A DNA stretch of 42,573 nt from Marinicella sp. (lineage in GTDB: Bacteria > Pseudomonadota > Gammaproteobacteria > Xanthomonadales > Marinicellaceae), in the NCBI GenBank assembly GCA_028284365.1, contig JANQRW010000073.1, positions 1 through 42,573 of the forward strand. Direction: 5' to 3'. Below, in pieces: positions 7,898 to 16,623 of the stretch. Within the stretch, counting starts at the first letter, position 1; each line of letters opens with the position of its first letter. The notes under the pieces were generated by a model. The model searched no databases. It saw nothing but the letters and a program-made list of their open reading frames with translations, and was not told where the DNA came from. The position numbers and the translations under genes are program-made.

Positions 7898-9340
7898 TTG
7901 ATTCAATACCGACCCATTCCATTCAAGCCTATTAAGTACTTCAGAGCTGGGGGTGCGTCGCGTAGGTTTACCATTTACTGGTTGTTGGCATGTTTTTTGA
8001 TTGTGCCCAGCGGCATGTTGACCCGTATCTTTGAGCTGACTGGGTTGTCTATCACTCTTCTCGGACTGGATTTGTACATCACAATCTATTTGCCGATGCT
8101 GATTTGCTTGCCGATGTGTTTGGTTTTTGGTTATTTCTGGGCAGCCATTCCGGCTTATTTTTCAACTGTGATGGTGGCTATTTTGGGTGACATGCCCCTC
8201 CAGTGGATTGTGGTTTTTGCATTTGCGAATCCCATTGGTTTGGCCATGTTGATTTTGATATACAGAACCACACCTGCAAAGATTAATTTACATGATATCC
8301 CATCAGTTTGGTTTTTTGTGGTGGCCAGTTTTTTGTCATCATTGTCAGGGTCAATAGGCTCTTTCATTTGGACCTATACCAATCAAGTGAATTTACATGA
8401 CTTTTTCCGTGTTTGGCAGGGTTGGTGGCTGGGAGGCTTCATTCAAGCGCTTCTGATTTGTGCGCCCTTGTTGTATGTGTTTGCAAGCTCATTGATTCAG
8501 TACAAAAAAATGGCATTTCCAGAAATCGCAATCCACCAAGAAAAACGTTCAACCTTTAAGCTGGCGATCATATTAACCACTATGGTTTTGATTTTATTTA
8601 CCTGGCTGGCTTTTAAAGTGGGCATGATGAATGTCAAAGATCAGATTGACATGTTGAGTGAAGATTCGACCAGAGCTTTGATTTTGGATGCGTTGAATGT
8701 CATTGAGTTTCCAGTGATTATTTATATATTTGTCTTGGCATTTATAGGGTATTTTGTATTTTACTTTATTGATTATTGGACTTTACGCCTAGAACAAGCC
8801 AATACAGAACTAACCAAACACAATGACCAGCTTTATCAGTTATCGATCAGGGACAATTTAACCAAAGCATTCAACCGTGGCTACCTTTTTCACCAAATGC
8901 CTGAACTGATTGAACAGGCCAAGGTGCAGCAAAGGGCATTGACTGTGATGGTGATTGACTTTGATCATTTCAAGAAGATTAATGATCAGTACGGGCATTC
9001 TGCGGGTGACCAGGTGCTCAAAGCTTTCATATCGGAGGTGCAAAAGATCTTATGTGAAGGTCAGGTTTTTGCTCGATTTGGTGGTGAAGAATTTGTATTG
9101 GCCACACATCAGTCTGCCTCTGATGAAGCGAAATCACTGGCGATTGATTTGAATGAGTTGGCCCGACAAATGGTTGTTCATGTCAATGATGACCGAATCA
9201 AATTCACCATCAGTATCGGTGTGTTTGTGACTCATGACTTAGGTATGATGCCTGATCAAATGATAGATTTGGCAGATCATGCCCTGTATCAAGCAAAAGC
9301 CAATGGCCGAGATCAATATGTGATGGCAGTTAAGACGTAA
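7898..9340 (+). CDS. Membrane diguanylate cyclase (MASE1-like + GGDEF)
   Basis: The protein should make cyclic-di-GMP from two GTP at the inner membrane. About eight hydrophobic segments fill the first ~300 residues and resemble a MASE1-type sensor (…WWLGGFIQALLICAPLL…). A GGDEF domain follows, with DNLTKAFNRGYL, DFDHFKKINDQYGHSAGD and the active-site loop GGEEF starting near residue 395, so catalysis should be intact. The usual RxxD inhibitory site five residues before GGEEF is absent (EGQVFARF there). No ATG is usable. I chose TTG at 7898 because AGGA lies at a good distance before it. A GTG at 7868 lacks a ribosome-binding site and would lie next to a TATACT -10-like box at 7861-7866. The gene appears monocistronic. 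Confidence 0.85.
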   Translation: MIQYRPIPFKPIKYFRAGGASRRFTIYWLLACFLIVPSGMLTRIFELTGLSITLLGLDLYITIYLPMLICLPMCLVFGYFWAAIPAYFSTVMVAILGDMPLQWIVVFAFANPIGLAMLILIYRTTPAKINLHDIPSVWFFVVASFLSSLSGSIGSFIWTYTNQVNLHDFFRVWQGWWLGGFIQALLICAPLLYVFASSLIQYKKMAFPEIAIHQEKRSTFKLAIILTTMVLILFTWLAFKVGMMNVKDQIDMLSEDSTRALILDALNVIEFPVIIYIFVLAFIGYFVFYFIDYWTLRLEQANTELTKHNDQLYQLSIRDNLTKAFNRGYLFHQMPELIEQAKVQQRALTVMVIDFDHFKKINDQYGHSAGDQVLKAFISEVQKILCEGQVFARFGGEEFVLATHQSASDEAKSLAIDLNELARQMVVHVNDDRIKFTISIGVFVTHDLGMMPDQMIDLADHALYQAKANGRDQYVMAVKT

Positions 9341-9382
9341 CCTATGGACTCATTGTTTGATGTTAATGTTCACCTGTATTCG

Positions 9383-9410
9383 TTAAAATATTGGGTTTTA
9401 AGCGTATACT
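9383..9410 (+). promoter_or_regulatory. Putative promoter of the esterase-nfuA-cnoX run
   Basis: TTAAAA (9383-9388) and TATACT (9405-9410) are 16 bp apart. The -10 box ends only nine bases before the esterase ATG, and no clear ribosome-binding site fits between them. If the promoter is used, the mRNA would be leaderless or nearly so. The -35 box is weak. Confidence 0.35.
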
Positions 9411-9419
9411 TGAGTTTTC

Positions 9420-10424
9420 ATGTCAATTTACAACCAAAATGACTCCTTTCCTGCGGGACGGATTGAGCACCTTTCAATAAATTCAAAATTGTTAAAAGAC
9501 AATCCCTTGAATGATCCGCATCTGCGGCAAGTCCCGGTTTATTTACCTTTTGGTTATGATAAAGCCCAATCTTACCCTGTGATGTATTATTTGGCCGCTT
9601 ATACGAACAGTGGTGAGGGTGTGGTTCAGTGGCGGGCTTTTGGAGAAAGTATACCTGAGCGCTTGGATCGATTGATCGGTGATGGAAAAATGGGGCCGAC
9701 TGTTGTGGTATTTCCTGAATGCTTTACCAGGTTAGGTGGTAATCAATATTTGGATGCACCAGCCATGGGTCAATATGCCAGTTACATTCATGATGAATTA
9801 ATACCTTTGGTTGAACAAAAATTTGCGACCAAGACAGCAGCTAAGCATCGGGCAGTACTCGGTAAGTCTTCAGGTGGTTTTGCTGCCATTCGATTTGCCA
9901 TGGATTTTCCTGGTCATTGGGGCGCGATCGCTAACCATTCTGGTGACGCAGGTTTTGATTTATTGTACCGACGAGATTTTCCTGCTGTGGCTGATATTTT
10001 GGCCCAATTTAATGGTGATACTGAAAAATTTATCAAACGTTTTTGGCAAGCGAAAAAGGTTATGGGATCACATATACTTGCGATGATGCATTTGTGTATG
10101 GCAGCCACTTATGATAATGAAATGGTGCTTCCATTTAACCTGGAAACTTGTGAACTGGATCAAGTGCGTTGGCAGAAATGGCTGCTACATGATCCTGTCA
10201 ATCGGGTGGGACAGTCGATTGATGCTTTGCAGCAGTTAAATGGCTTGTATATGGATTGTGGGTTTCGTGACCAATATTTCATTCACTATGGCATGCGACA
10301 GTTGTCGAAAAAGCTTGAAAAAGCTCAAATTGAACACACTTACAATGAGTTTAACGGCACCCATTCGGGCATTGATTACCGATTGGATGAATCCTTACCC
10401 TATTTGTACGAGAAAATAAAATGA
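9420..10424 (+). CDS. Esterase-D-like alpha/beta hydrolase
   Basis: This is a 334-residue hydrolase of the putative-esterase (esterase D / S-formylglutathione hydrolase-like) family, without a signal peptide and so probably cytoplasmic. The nucleophile elbow is GKSSG (S150). A likely acid lies in YMDCGFRDQY and the likely histidine in FNGTHSGIDYR near the C-terminus. The N-terminal region (HLRQVPVYLPFGYDKAQSYPVMYYLAAY) is typical of the family. The true ester substrate cannot be read from sequence. Its stop overlaps the nfuA start (ATGA), so the two are translationally coupled. No functional link between them is obvious. Confidence 0.8.
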   Translation: MSIYNQNDSFPAGRIEHLSINSKLLKDNPLNDPHLRQVPVYLPFGYDKAQSYPVMYYLAAYTNSGEGVVQWRAFGESIPERLDRLIGDGKMGPTVVVFPECFTRLGGNQYLDAPAMGQYASYIHDELIPLVEQKFATKTAAKHRAVLGKSSGGFAAIRFAMDFPGHWGAIANHSGDAGFDLLYRRDFPAVADILAQFNGDTEKFIKRFWQAKKVMGSHILAMMHLCMAATYDNEMVLPFNLETCELDQVRWQKWLLHDPVNRVGQSIDALQQLNGLYMDCGFRDQYFIHYGMRQLSKKLEKAQIEHTYNEFNGTHSGIDYRLDESLPYLYEKIK

Positions 10425-10996
10425 TTAAAGTCAGTAAGTCAGCCATCGAGTTTCTGGCAGGCGTGATTAATGAACAAGACATCGATGATTTGCACTTAAA
10501 AGTGGATGTCCAAAATGCAGGCACCCCTGCTGCTGATTGCCACTTGGGTTTTTGTGAAGCCGATGAGATGGATGACAGTTATGATATTCAGGAGTTGGGT
10601 TCGTTTAATCTTTATCTGGCGAAAAATGATGAGGAATACTTTGTTGATGCAGAAATTGACTATGAAATTCAAGGCGCCAGTGGTCAATTGAATATCAAAG
10701 CGCCCATGCTAAAAGGACAATCTCCTGATGATGACGCACCTTTGTTTGAGCGTTTGTCATATTTTATTGATACCCAAATCAACCCCATGCTGGCATCACA
10801 TGGTGGCCGTGCTACCTTAACTGCAATTGAAGAAGACAAGGCTTATATTGAGTTTGGGGGAGGTTGCCAAGGATGTGGTATGGCCAAACAAACCTTGTCC
10901 CAAGGGATGCAATCACAAATCACGAGTACTTTTCCTGAAATCAATAACGTGTTGGATGCCACTGATCACGCTTCTGGTGAAAACCCTTATTACTGA
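10421..10996 (+). CDS. nfuA: Fe-S biogenesis protein NfuA
   Basis: NfuA carries a [4Fe-4S] cluster and passes it to client apoproteins in the cytoplasm, especially under oxidative stress or iron limitation. The 191-residue length fits the family. The N-terminal half is a degenerate A-type carrier domain (residues 1-95). The C-terminal half is a Nfu domain (about 110-185) with the cluster-binding pair C149 and C152 in GGGCQGCGMA. It overlaps the upstream esterase by four bases and is followed two bases later by a thioredoxin-domain chaperone. The three genes look like one transcript with a stress or repair flavour. Confidence 0.94.
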   Translation: MIKVSKSAIEFLAGVINEQDIDDLHLKVDVQNAGTPAADCHLGFCEADEMDDSYDIQELGSFNLYLAKNDEEYFVDAEIDYEIQGASGQLNIKAPMLKGQSPDDDAPLFERLSYFIDTQINPMLASHGGRATLTAIEEDKAYIEFGGGCQGCGMAKQTLSQGMQSQITSTFPEINNVLDATDHASGENPYY

Positions 10997-10998
10997 AC

Positions 10999-11799
10999 AT
11001 GACTGAAATTAATAACACAAATATAGTTGATGTCACTGCCGATACTTTTATGGCAGAGGTCATTGAAAAATCGAAAGATGTGCCGGTTCTCCTGGATTTC
11101 TGGGCCGATTGGTGTGAGCCTTGTAAAAACCTGACTCCAATTTTACACAATGTCATCGAAAAAAATCCTGGGAAGCTGGTGTTAGCTAAAGTTAACACCG
11201 ATCAAGAACAGATGCTGGCACAACAAATGGGCGTTCAGTCCTTACCAACAGTTGCCCTTTTGAAGGATGGTCAAATAGTTGATAATTTCATGGGTGTTAA
11301 GCCGGAAAGTGAGGTTATCAGCTGGTTATCAGAACATGTGGATATGGCTGCTGAAGAAACCAGTCCGGTTGTTGATAATAATGTTCAAGCATTGATTGAC
11401 AGTGAACAGTATGAAGCGGCGTTGACGGCATTGTTGGATATGCCTCAAGAGCAGGCCGTGTGGCAGATGATTGAAGTGCATTTGTTAATGAATAACATTG
11501 ATGCGGCACAAACACTTTATGCTGGTTTAGCCGATGAACAGTTGAAATTACCAGAAGCTGATCAAGCCAAAGCCAAGATTCAATTGGTAAGCGTTGATGC
11601 AAGTGATGATTTGGCAGCCATTAAACAACAGATAACCCAGGGCCAGGTTGAGCCTGCGGTTGAGGCTTTGTTGATGAAACTACAACAGCAAACAGATAAT
11701 GCTGATGTCAGACAGTTATTGTTGTCATCTTTTAGTCTCTTGAATGATGCTAAATTAGCAGCTAAATACCGCCGTCGCATGGGCTCATTGCTGAACTGA
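10999..11799 (+). CDS. cnoX: CnoX/YbbN-type chaperedoxin (thioredoxin + TPR)
   Basis: This 266-residue cytoplasmic protein has an N-terminal thioredoxin fold (residues 1-110, active site WCEPC with C39 and C42). A helical tail of TPR-like repeats (about 125-266) follows, with the family ending YRRRMGSLLN. In E. coli, CnoX holds unfolding proteins under hypochlorous stress and hands them to DnaK or GroEL, and its active site lacks the first cysteine. Here both cysteines are present, so the protein should also be redox active, as reported for some relatives outside the enterics. It starts two bases after the nfuA stop and is clearly in the same operon. Confidence 0.88.
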   Translation: MTEINNTNIVDVTADTFMAEVIEKSKDVPVLLDFWADWCEPCKNLTPILHNVIEKNPGKLVLAKVNTDQEQMLAQQMGVQSLPTVALLKDGQIVDNFMGVKPESEVISWLSEHVDMAAEETSPVVDNNVQALIDSEQYEAALTALLDMPQEQAVWQMIEVHLLMNNIDAAQTLYAGLADEQLKLPEADQAKAKIQLVSVDASDDLAAIKQQITQGQVEPAVEALLMKLQQQTDNADVRQLLLSSFSLLNDAKLAAKYRRRMGSLLN

Positions 11800-11822
11800 A
11801 AAAAACAAATCGGAGAATGAAT

Positions 11823-12329
11823 ATGTATAAATATGTAATGGTTGCGTTTTTACTGATAACTTATAATGCTTTGGCTCAAGATCAGAATAAGGCAACCAGC
11901 TATTTGAGTAAGGCCACTCAAGTCAATGACAATATCTGGATTGGACCACAACCGACTGAACAAGATTTTAATGAACTGGCAGCTGAAGAAATTGGAGCGG
12001 TGGTTAACACCAGAACAGCAGCCGAAATGGAGCAGTTAGACTTCAATGAGGTCGAACAAGCGTCGAAATTCAACATGACCTATGACTTGTTAGAGGTGGG
12101 TAAAGGCCATGCATACTCTCCAGCCAAGTTGGATGAATTCAATGCTTTAATGACCGCCAATGCTGGTAAAAAGATGGTTTTACACTGCCGTTCAGGCAAT
12201 CGTGCCACCCAGTTGTATACAGCCTGGTTAATCAAACACCAAGGCAAGACGGAGACAGAAGCCTTAAAAACTGTAGGTTCTGATGCTGGCGAACTGAATG
12301 ACTCAGTCAAAGCATTACTGGGCCGCTGA
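11823..12329 (+). CDS. Exported DUF442-like phosphatase-fold protein
   Basis: This 168-residue protein has a signal peptide (MYKYVMVAFLLITYNALAQ) and a small dual-specificity-phosphatase-like domain. The P-loop is HCRSGNRA (C122, R127), with the C-X4-R spacing typical of the beta-lactamase-hydrolase-like DUF442 family rather than the classical C-X5-R. The N-terminal part NDNIWIGPQPTEQDF also fits that family. An ATG at 11817 is only one base after the GGAG site, whereas the ATG at 11823 has the normal seven-base spacing, so I chose the latter. It follows cnoX by 23 bases and is probably co-transcribed. Substrate and activity are unknown; relatives have been linked to sulfide handling. Confidence 0.75.
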   Translation: MYKYVMVAFLLITYNALAQDQNKATSYLSKATQVNDNIWIGPQPTEQDFNELAAEEIGAVVNTRTAAEMEQLDFNEVEQASKFNMTYDLLEVGKGHAYSPAKLDEFNALMTANAGKKMVLHCRSGNRATQLYTAWLIKHQGKTETEALKTVGSDAGELNDSVKALLGR

Positions 12330-12347
12330 AACTCAGTTCAAATGATT

Positions 12348-12427
12348 AGGGCCTGTTAACACTAATGGAAGGGCTACTGTTAACAGGCCCTAAATACAAC
12401 ACCATCGGTGGACCGTTGCCGATGGGT
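12348..12427 (+). terminator. Strong inverted repeats after the nfuA-cnoX run
   Basis: A perfect 14-bp inverted repeat (agggcctgttaaca at 12348-12361, complement at 12378-12391) encloses a 16-base loop. A second, 7-bp pair (ccatcgg at 12402-12408, ccgatgg at 12419-12425) follows. There is no long T run after either, so this may be a non-canonical terminator or a structured element in the gltX leader. Confidence 0.5.
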
Positions 12428-12502
12428 CTTCATTAGTTCACATCCAATCTTTAAAATCATTTAAAATTCGGTGTTTGAACGATTATTCTCAGAGATATAA
12501 AC

Positions 12503-13906
12503 ATGAAAGTCATCACTCGATTTGCACCCAGCCCAACTGGTTACCTTCACGTAGGTGGCGCCCGAACTGCGTTGTTTTCATACCTTTATGCGCGCCATCA
12601 TGGTGGTCAATTTGAGTTGCGCATAGAAGATACCGATGCAGTGCGTTCAACCGAAGCATCAGTCAATGCCATTTTTGAAGGTATGAATTGGCTGGGTTTG
12701 GAACATGATTCTGAAGTTAAGTACCAGAGTAAAAATTTGGCTCGTTATCATGAAGTGATTGATCAATTGTTAGACAAGAAACAAGCTTATTATTGTGATT
12801 GTTCCAAAGAAAGATTGGATAAAATCCGAGAACAGCAGATGAAAAACGGCGAAAAGCCTCGATATGATGGCAAATGTCGCGGTCTTGGTTTGGAAAAATC
12901 TGTTGATAGCATCATTCGTTTTAAAACACCACAAAGCGGTGAAGTACATTTTAAAGATGGTGTGCGTGGTGACATCACAGTGGCGAATGCTGAATTAGAT
13001 GACTTGGTGATTGCTCGTGCCGATGGTATGCCTACTTACAACTTCAGTGTGGTCGTTGATGATGCAGATATGGGCATTACTCATGTCATTCGTGGCGATG
13101 ATCACATCAATAACACCCCACGGCAAATCAATATCTACCAAACACTGGGTTTACCTGTACCTGAGTTTGCCCACGTACCAATGATCTTGGGTGATGATGG
13201 GGCGCGTTTATCTAAACGGCATGGTGCGGTCAGTGTGATGCAGTACAGTGAAGATGGTTATTTACCAGAGGCTGTATTGAACTATTTGGTTCGATTGGGT
13301 TGGTCACACGGCGATCAGGAATTATTCAGCAAAGATGAGATGGTTCAATTATTTGATTTGTCTGGCGTTAATAAGTCACCCAGTGCCTTCAACACCACCA
13401 AACTCAAATGGATCAATCAACAATACATGCAACAGGCTGATGATCTGAGACTGGTTGGTTTGGTTCAAGTTCGTCTCCAAACCTTAGGTGTCGATCTGCC
13501 CACTGAAATTAATTTAACGCAAGTGGTTAATATGTTTAAGGAGCGTGCTCAAACCATCAATGAACTGGTGGATATGAGCTTGTTTTTATTGCAGCCACTC
13601 GAGGCTTACGATGAAAAAGCCGAAAAGAAAGCTTTCAAGGAATCAGCAATAGAGCCGCTTAAAGCTGTGATGGTCAAATGTGAAATGATTGACGATTGGG
13701 TCAATGCTGACTTACATCAGTTAATCGCTGATGTGGTGGCTGAACTCGAAGTGGGGTTTGGTAAAGTGGGTATGCCAGTACGTTTGGCGCTATCCGGTCA
13801 AGCCCAAGGACCTGCCAATGATGAGATCATGCATGTGTTAGGTCAAAATGAAAGTATCACGCGCTTAGATTTGGCATTAAAGTATTTACTACAAAAATTC
13901 AAGTAG
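12503..13906 (+). CDS. gltX: Glutamyl-tRNA synthetase
   Basis: This is a class I aminoacyl-tRNA synthetase that charges tRNA-Glu in the cytoplasm. It has 467 residues, the standard bacterial length. The HIGH-type motif is PSPTGYLHVGGARTA at the N-terminus and the KMSKS-type motif is ARLSKRHGAVSV near residue 237. A zinc-site segment with CDC, a tyrosine and a later cysteine (YYCDCSKERL…YDGKCRG) lies near residues 97-130. FELRIEDTDAVRSTE is the typical glutamate-site block. The C-terminal anticodon-binding domain is complete. It appears to be its own transcription unit, between the hairpins upstream and the repeat region downstream. Confidence 0.97.
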   Translation: MKVITRFAPSPTGYLHVGGARTALFSYLYARHHGGQFELRIEDTDAVRSTEASVNAIFEGMNWLGLEHDSEVKYQSKNLARYHEVIDQLLDKKQAYYCDCSKERLDKIREQQMKNGEKPRYDGKCRGLGLEKSVDSIIRFKTPQSGEVHFKDGVRGDITVANAELDDLVIARADGMPTYNFSVVVDDADMGITHVIRGDDHINNTPRQINIYQTLGLPVPEFAHVPMILGDDGARLSKRHGAVSVMQYSEDGYLPEAVLNYLVRLGWSHGDQELFSKDEMVQLFDLSGVNKSPSAFNTTKLKWINQQYMQQADDLRLVGLVQVRLQTLGVDLPTEINLTQVVNMFKERAQTINELVDMSLFLLQPLEAYDEKAEKKAFKESAIEPLKAVMVKCEMIDDWVNADLHQLIADVVAELEVGFGKVGMPVRLALSGQAQGPANDEIMHVLGQNESITRLDLALKYLLQKFK

Positions 13907-14084
13907 GCCATTCATCAGATATCAGCGTCTGATGCGTCAAATTTATGATTTTATTGTCGATATTAAAGAATGCTATTGGGCCTTTAATTTATTTTTGTTC
14001 CCTTCAGGTGAATCGCTATGTTCTCATTATCTGAGCCAGTCAGGCCGATCACCAGCCTTTTAATGAAACAACAATATTCTTTAT
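13907..14084. other. Intergenic, no gene supported
   Basis: Nothing convincing is seen here. A 43-codon frame (13932-14063) lacks a ribosome-binding site and recognisable composition. A short atcag/ctgat stem lies just after gltX, without a T tract. Confidence 0.5.
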
Positions 14085-14210
14085 AGATTTTCTGCTTAAG
14101 TTGACAAACTTGGTATGATTTCTGACAGATTTTCTGCTTAAGTTGACAAACCTGTTATGATTCTTTGCAGTTTTTCTAGTTAAGTTGACAAACTTGGCAT
14201 TAAGTTTATC
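14085..14210 (+). repeat. Three tandem 42-bp direct repeats upstream of moxR
   Basis: Three copies start at 14085, 14127 and 14169, exactly 42 bp apart. The shared core is ttaagttgacaaac, present in all three without mismatch. Copies 1 and 2 begin identically over the first 25 bases, and copy 3 has diverged at its ends. Each contains TTGACA, and copies 1 and 2 also contain TGN-TATGAT (14111-14119 and 14153-14161), only seven bases after TTGACA. In copies 1 and 3 the core extends to an imperfect dyad (aagtt-gaca-aactt). A period of 42 bp is about four helical turns, so a protein binding each unit would lie on one DNA face. The array ends 48 bp before the moxR start. Confidence 0.9.
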
Positions 14211-14258
14211 AATAAAATCTATACAATAGTGACCTATTAGATAAATCGAATATGGACC

Positions 14259-15257
14259 ATGACTCCCAGCGAACTTAAAGTTTATTTAGAGGCTATTATC
14301 AGTAACCAAATTAATTGCAGTGTGATGATTTGGGGACCTCCTGGTATTGGTAAATCAAGTATTGTTAAACAAATTGCAGAAAGTAGGGAATTACAATTCG
14401 TTGATGTCAGACTGAGCCAGTTAGCACCGACAGATCTAAGGGGGTTGCCTGTTCCAAATAATGGTAAGACACAATGGGCAGCGCCAGATTTTTTGCCTCG
14501 CTCTGGACAAGGGATTTTGTTTATGGATGAAATTAATATGGCACCGCCTTCGATGCAGGGCGTGGCCCAACAGTTGATTTTGGATCGAAAAGTAGGTAAT
14601 TATGAAGTGCCTGATGGGTGGTTTATTTGGGCTGCCGGAAATAGAAAAGTGGATCGTGCCAGCGTTTTTGATATGCCAGCACCATTGGCCAATCGATTCA
14701 TTCATTTGGAAGTAGAAGCACATATTGACAGTTTTAGGCAATATGCATTTAAAGTGGGGATCAGCGATCGGTTGATTGCTTTTCTGGCTTTTCGCACTGA
14801 TTTGTTACATAAAATGTTACCTAATGAGATGAACTGGCCATCTCCTCGTAGTTGGGAAATGGCTGATCAATTGCATCAGGTTGGTTTATCGATGGAACCT
14901 GCTGTAGGTATCAGTGCAACAGCAGAATTCCAGGCTTATCTTGATGTAACAGAAAAGATTCCTGACATTCACAGCATCCTAAAGGGTAAGAAAAATATTA
15001 AGTTCCCCAAAGAGACTTCTCTAAAATACGCCGCCACTATGAGTCTGGTTGGTAACTCAAAAACCGCTGATCAAGCATTGCATGCTTTACGCTGGTTGGT
15101 TAATGAGGCCAGTCCCGAGTGGGTACAATTATTTGCGACGGATGCCTTTCCCATTTTTCGTGATAAAGGCTTAATGGAAGCGATCCAAAAACAAATTATG
15201 CAAGAATCACAGTTGATAGATTTTTTGACCACGTATGCTCAATTGGTGGCCAGTTAA
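14259..15257 (+). CDS. MoxR-family AAA+ ATPase
   Basis: This 332-residue AAA+ ATPase should act in the cytoplasm as a chaperone-like remodelling machine paired with a VWA protein. Walker A is GPPGIGKS (residues 26-33) and Walker B is ILFMDEIN (D90, E91). A sensor-1 type segment (WFIWAAGNRKVD) follows, then MPAPLANRF with the arginine-finger region. The C-terminal ~120 residues form a helical lid plus an extra domain. The start has only a poor ribosome-binding site. The stop and the next start share a base (TAATG), so it is coupled to the VWA gene, as in other MoxR-VWA pairs such as RavA-ViaA. Its client is not known; the large repeat protein two genes on is the natural candidate. Confidence 0.88.
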   Translation: MTPSELKVYLEAIISNQINCSVMIWGPPGIGKSSIVKQIAESRELQFVDVRLSQLAPTDLRGLPVPNNGKTQWAAPDFLPRSGQGILFMDEINMAPPSMQGVAQQLILDRKVGNYEVPDGWFIWAAGNRKVDRASVFDMPAPLANRFIHLEVEAHIDSFRQYAFKVGISDRLIAFLAFRTDLLHKMLPNEMNWPSPRSWEMADQLHQVGLSMEPAVGISATAEFQAYLDVTEKIPDIHSILKGKKNIKFPKETSLKYAATMSLVGNSKTADQALHALRWLVNEASPEWVQLFATDAFPIFRDKGLMEAIQKQIMQESQLIDFLTTYAQLVAS

Positions 15258-16597
15258 TGGATGCGCAAGTCAGCAGTTACCTATTAAAACTGCGCAGAGC
15301 CAACCCATTTTTAGCCACAATTTCTTTACTGGCAGATTATCGCTTTGATGATAAGGTTGAATATTTTGCCACTGATTCGCAAAGTATTTTGATCAATACC
15401 CAATATTTTGAATCTTTAAACAACAGTGAAAAAACGGGGTTGTTATTACATTTAACGTTACATGCTGCGTTGTTACACCCAATACGTGTGGGTGCGAGAA
15501 ATGCTGATGTATGGAACATAGCTGCTGATATTGTTGTAAATAATATCATCACTGCTGCTGGGCAGTTTTCACCGCCACCAAAAACTGCTGTTGAACCCAA
15601 ATATCATGATTTGAGCGTTGAACAAGTGTATGAAGCACTGATCAGTTTACATAAGAAACATCCAGCTTTACAGCAGGCAGCTTTGAATATGCCGGCTTCA
15701 GCAGAATCAGCCACTCAAGAAACCACCAATACATGCCAGAACAAACAGCCCAATGCTTATCAATTACAGCAAGTTTTAAACAATTTGTATCCTTACCATG
15801 CTGACTTAAGCGCATCTTCATCTTTTCATAACTCTGATGACTTAATAGGAAATGAAATTGGCTCAAATTTAAACAACAATAAAAGCCACAGATCATCATC
15901 TGATAACTCTGAAAAAAACAATGTGGGGCAGCAAGCTGAAAACAAAAACCAGCTTGAAAAAATCACCCAACGTTGGCAAGGAGCTTTAAGGAAAGCTGAA
16001 GTTGCTGTTCGGATGTCAGGTCAGAGTAGAGGCGAAGTCCCAGCAGGCCTGCTGTTAGAGATTGATAAAATGATGAATCCAGAGTTGGATTGGCGAATGT
16101 TATTATGGCAGTTTGTGGTTCGAACACCTGATGATTTTGAAGGATTTGATCGTCGTTTCATTCATCAAGGTTTATATCTGGATCAACTGGAATCCAGCCG
16201 GCTGAATGTGGTAGTAGCAGTTGATACCAGTGGCTCTATTGACATAACAGAGTTAACTCAATTCATGAGTGAGCTACTTGCCATTACCAATACTTATGAC
16301 TTTATTCAGGTCAGCTTATATTATGTTGATGCTGATATATATGGTCCTTATGATTTGACCGAAGGGTTTGATGAGGCGCCACCGCAGGGGGGAGGAGGCA
16401 CAGATTTTGTGGTGTTTTTTAAGGAGGTGCTGGAAAATAAACCATTAAACGAAATAGATTTGATTGTCTATTTTACTGATGGTGATGGTTTCTTTCCGCA
16501 TCAGGAACCAGAAATTGAAACGATGTGGGTGGTCACCGCAGGAGGCATTCCTGATGATGAATTTCCTTTTGGGGTGGTTGCACGACTTTCTCACTAA
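15257..16597 (+). CDS. DUF2201-type VWA protein, MoxR partner
   Basis: This 446-residue soluble protein has two recognisable parts. Residues ~10-140 resemble the DUF2201 N-terminal putative-metallopeptidase region, with a helix LLLHLTLHAALLHP where metalloprotease-like relatives carry their histidines, followed by AADIVVNNII. A polar Ser/Asn/Gln-rich linker covers about residues 150-240. The C-terminal VWA-like domain has the MIDAS motif VVAVDTSGSID (D323) and a later YFTDGDG. Such proteins bind metal through MIDAS and act with the adjacent MoxR ATPase. The HTLHA-type helix lacks a clear HExxH, so peptidase activity is doubtful. It overlaps moxR by one base and precedes the repeat protein by 26 bases. 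Confidence 0.82.
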   Translation: MDAQVSSYLLKLRRANPFLATISLLADYRFDDKVEYFATDSQSILINTQYFESLNNSEKTGLLLHLTLHAALLHPIRVGARNADVWNIAADIVVNNIITAAGQFSPPPKTAVEPKYHDLSVEQVYEALISLHKKHPALQQAALNMPASAESATQETTNTCQNKQPNAYQLQQVLNNLYPYHADLSASSSFHNSDDLIGNEIGSNLNNNKSHRSSSDNSEKNNVGQQAENKNQLEKITQRWQGALRKAEVAVRMSGQSRGEVPAGLLLEIDKMMNPELDWRMLLWQFVVRTPDDFEGFDRRFIHQGLYLDQLESSRLNVVVAVDTSGSIDITELTQFMSELLAITNTYDFIQVSLYYVDADIYGPYDLTEGFDEAPPQGGGGTDFVVFFKEVLENKPLNEIDLIVYFTDGDGFFPHQEPEIETMWVVTAGGIPDDEFPFGVVARLSH

Positions 16598-16623
16598 GCA
16601 TGAATAAATAACAGGAACAATGA

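Noticed and set aside
13932-14063. 43-codon frame between gltX and the 42-bp repeats
   Set aside because: No ribosome-binding site, no recognisable composition or motif.
14085-14210. Three 42-bp units as a small CRISPR array
   Set aside because: There is no repeat-spacer alternation, since the whole unit is repeated, and no cas gene is present.
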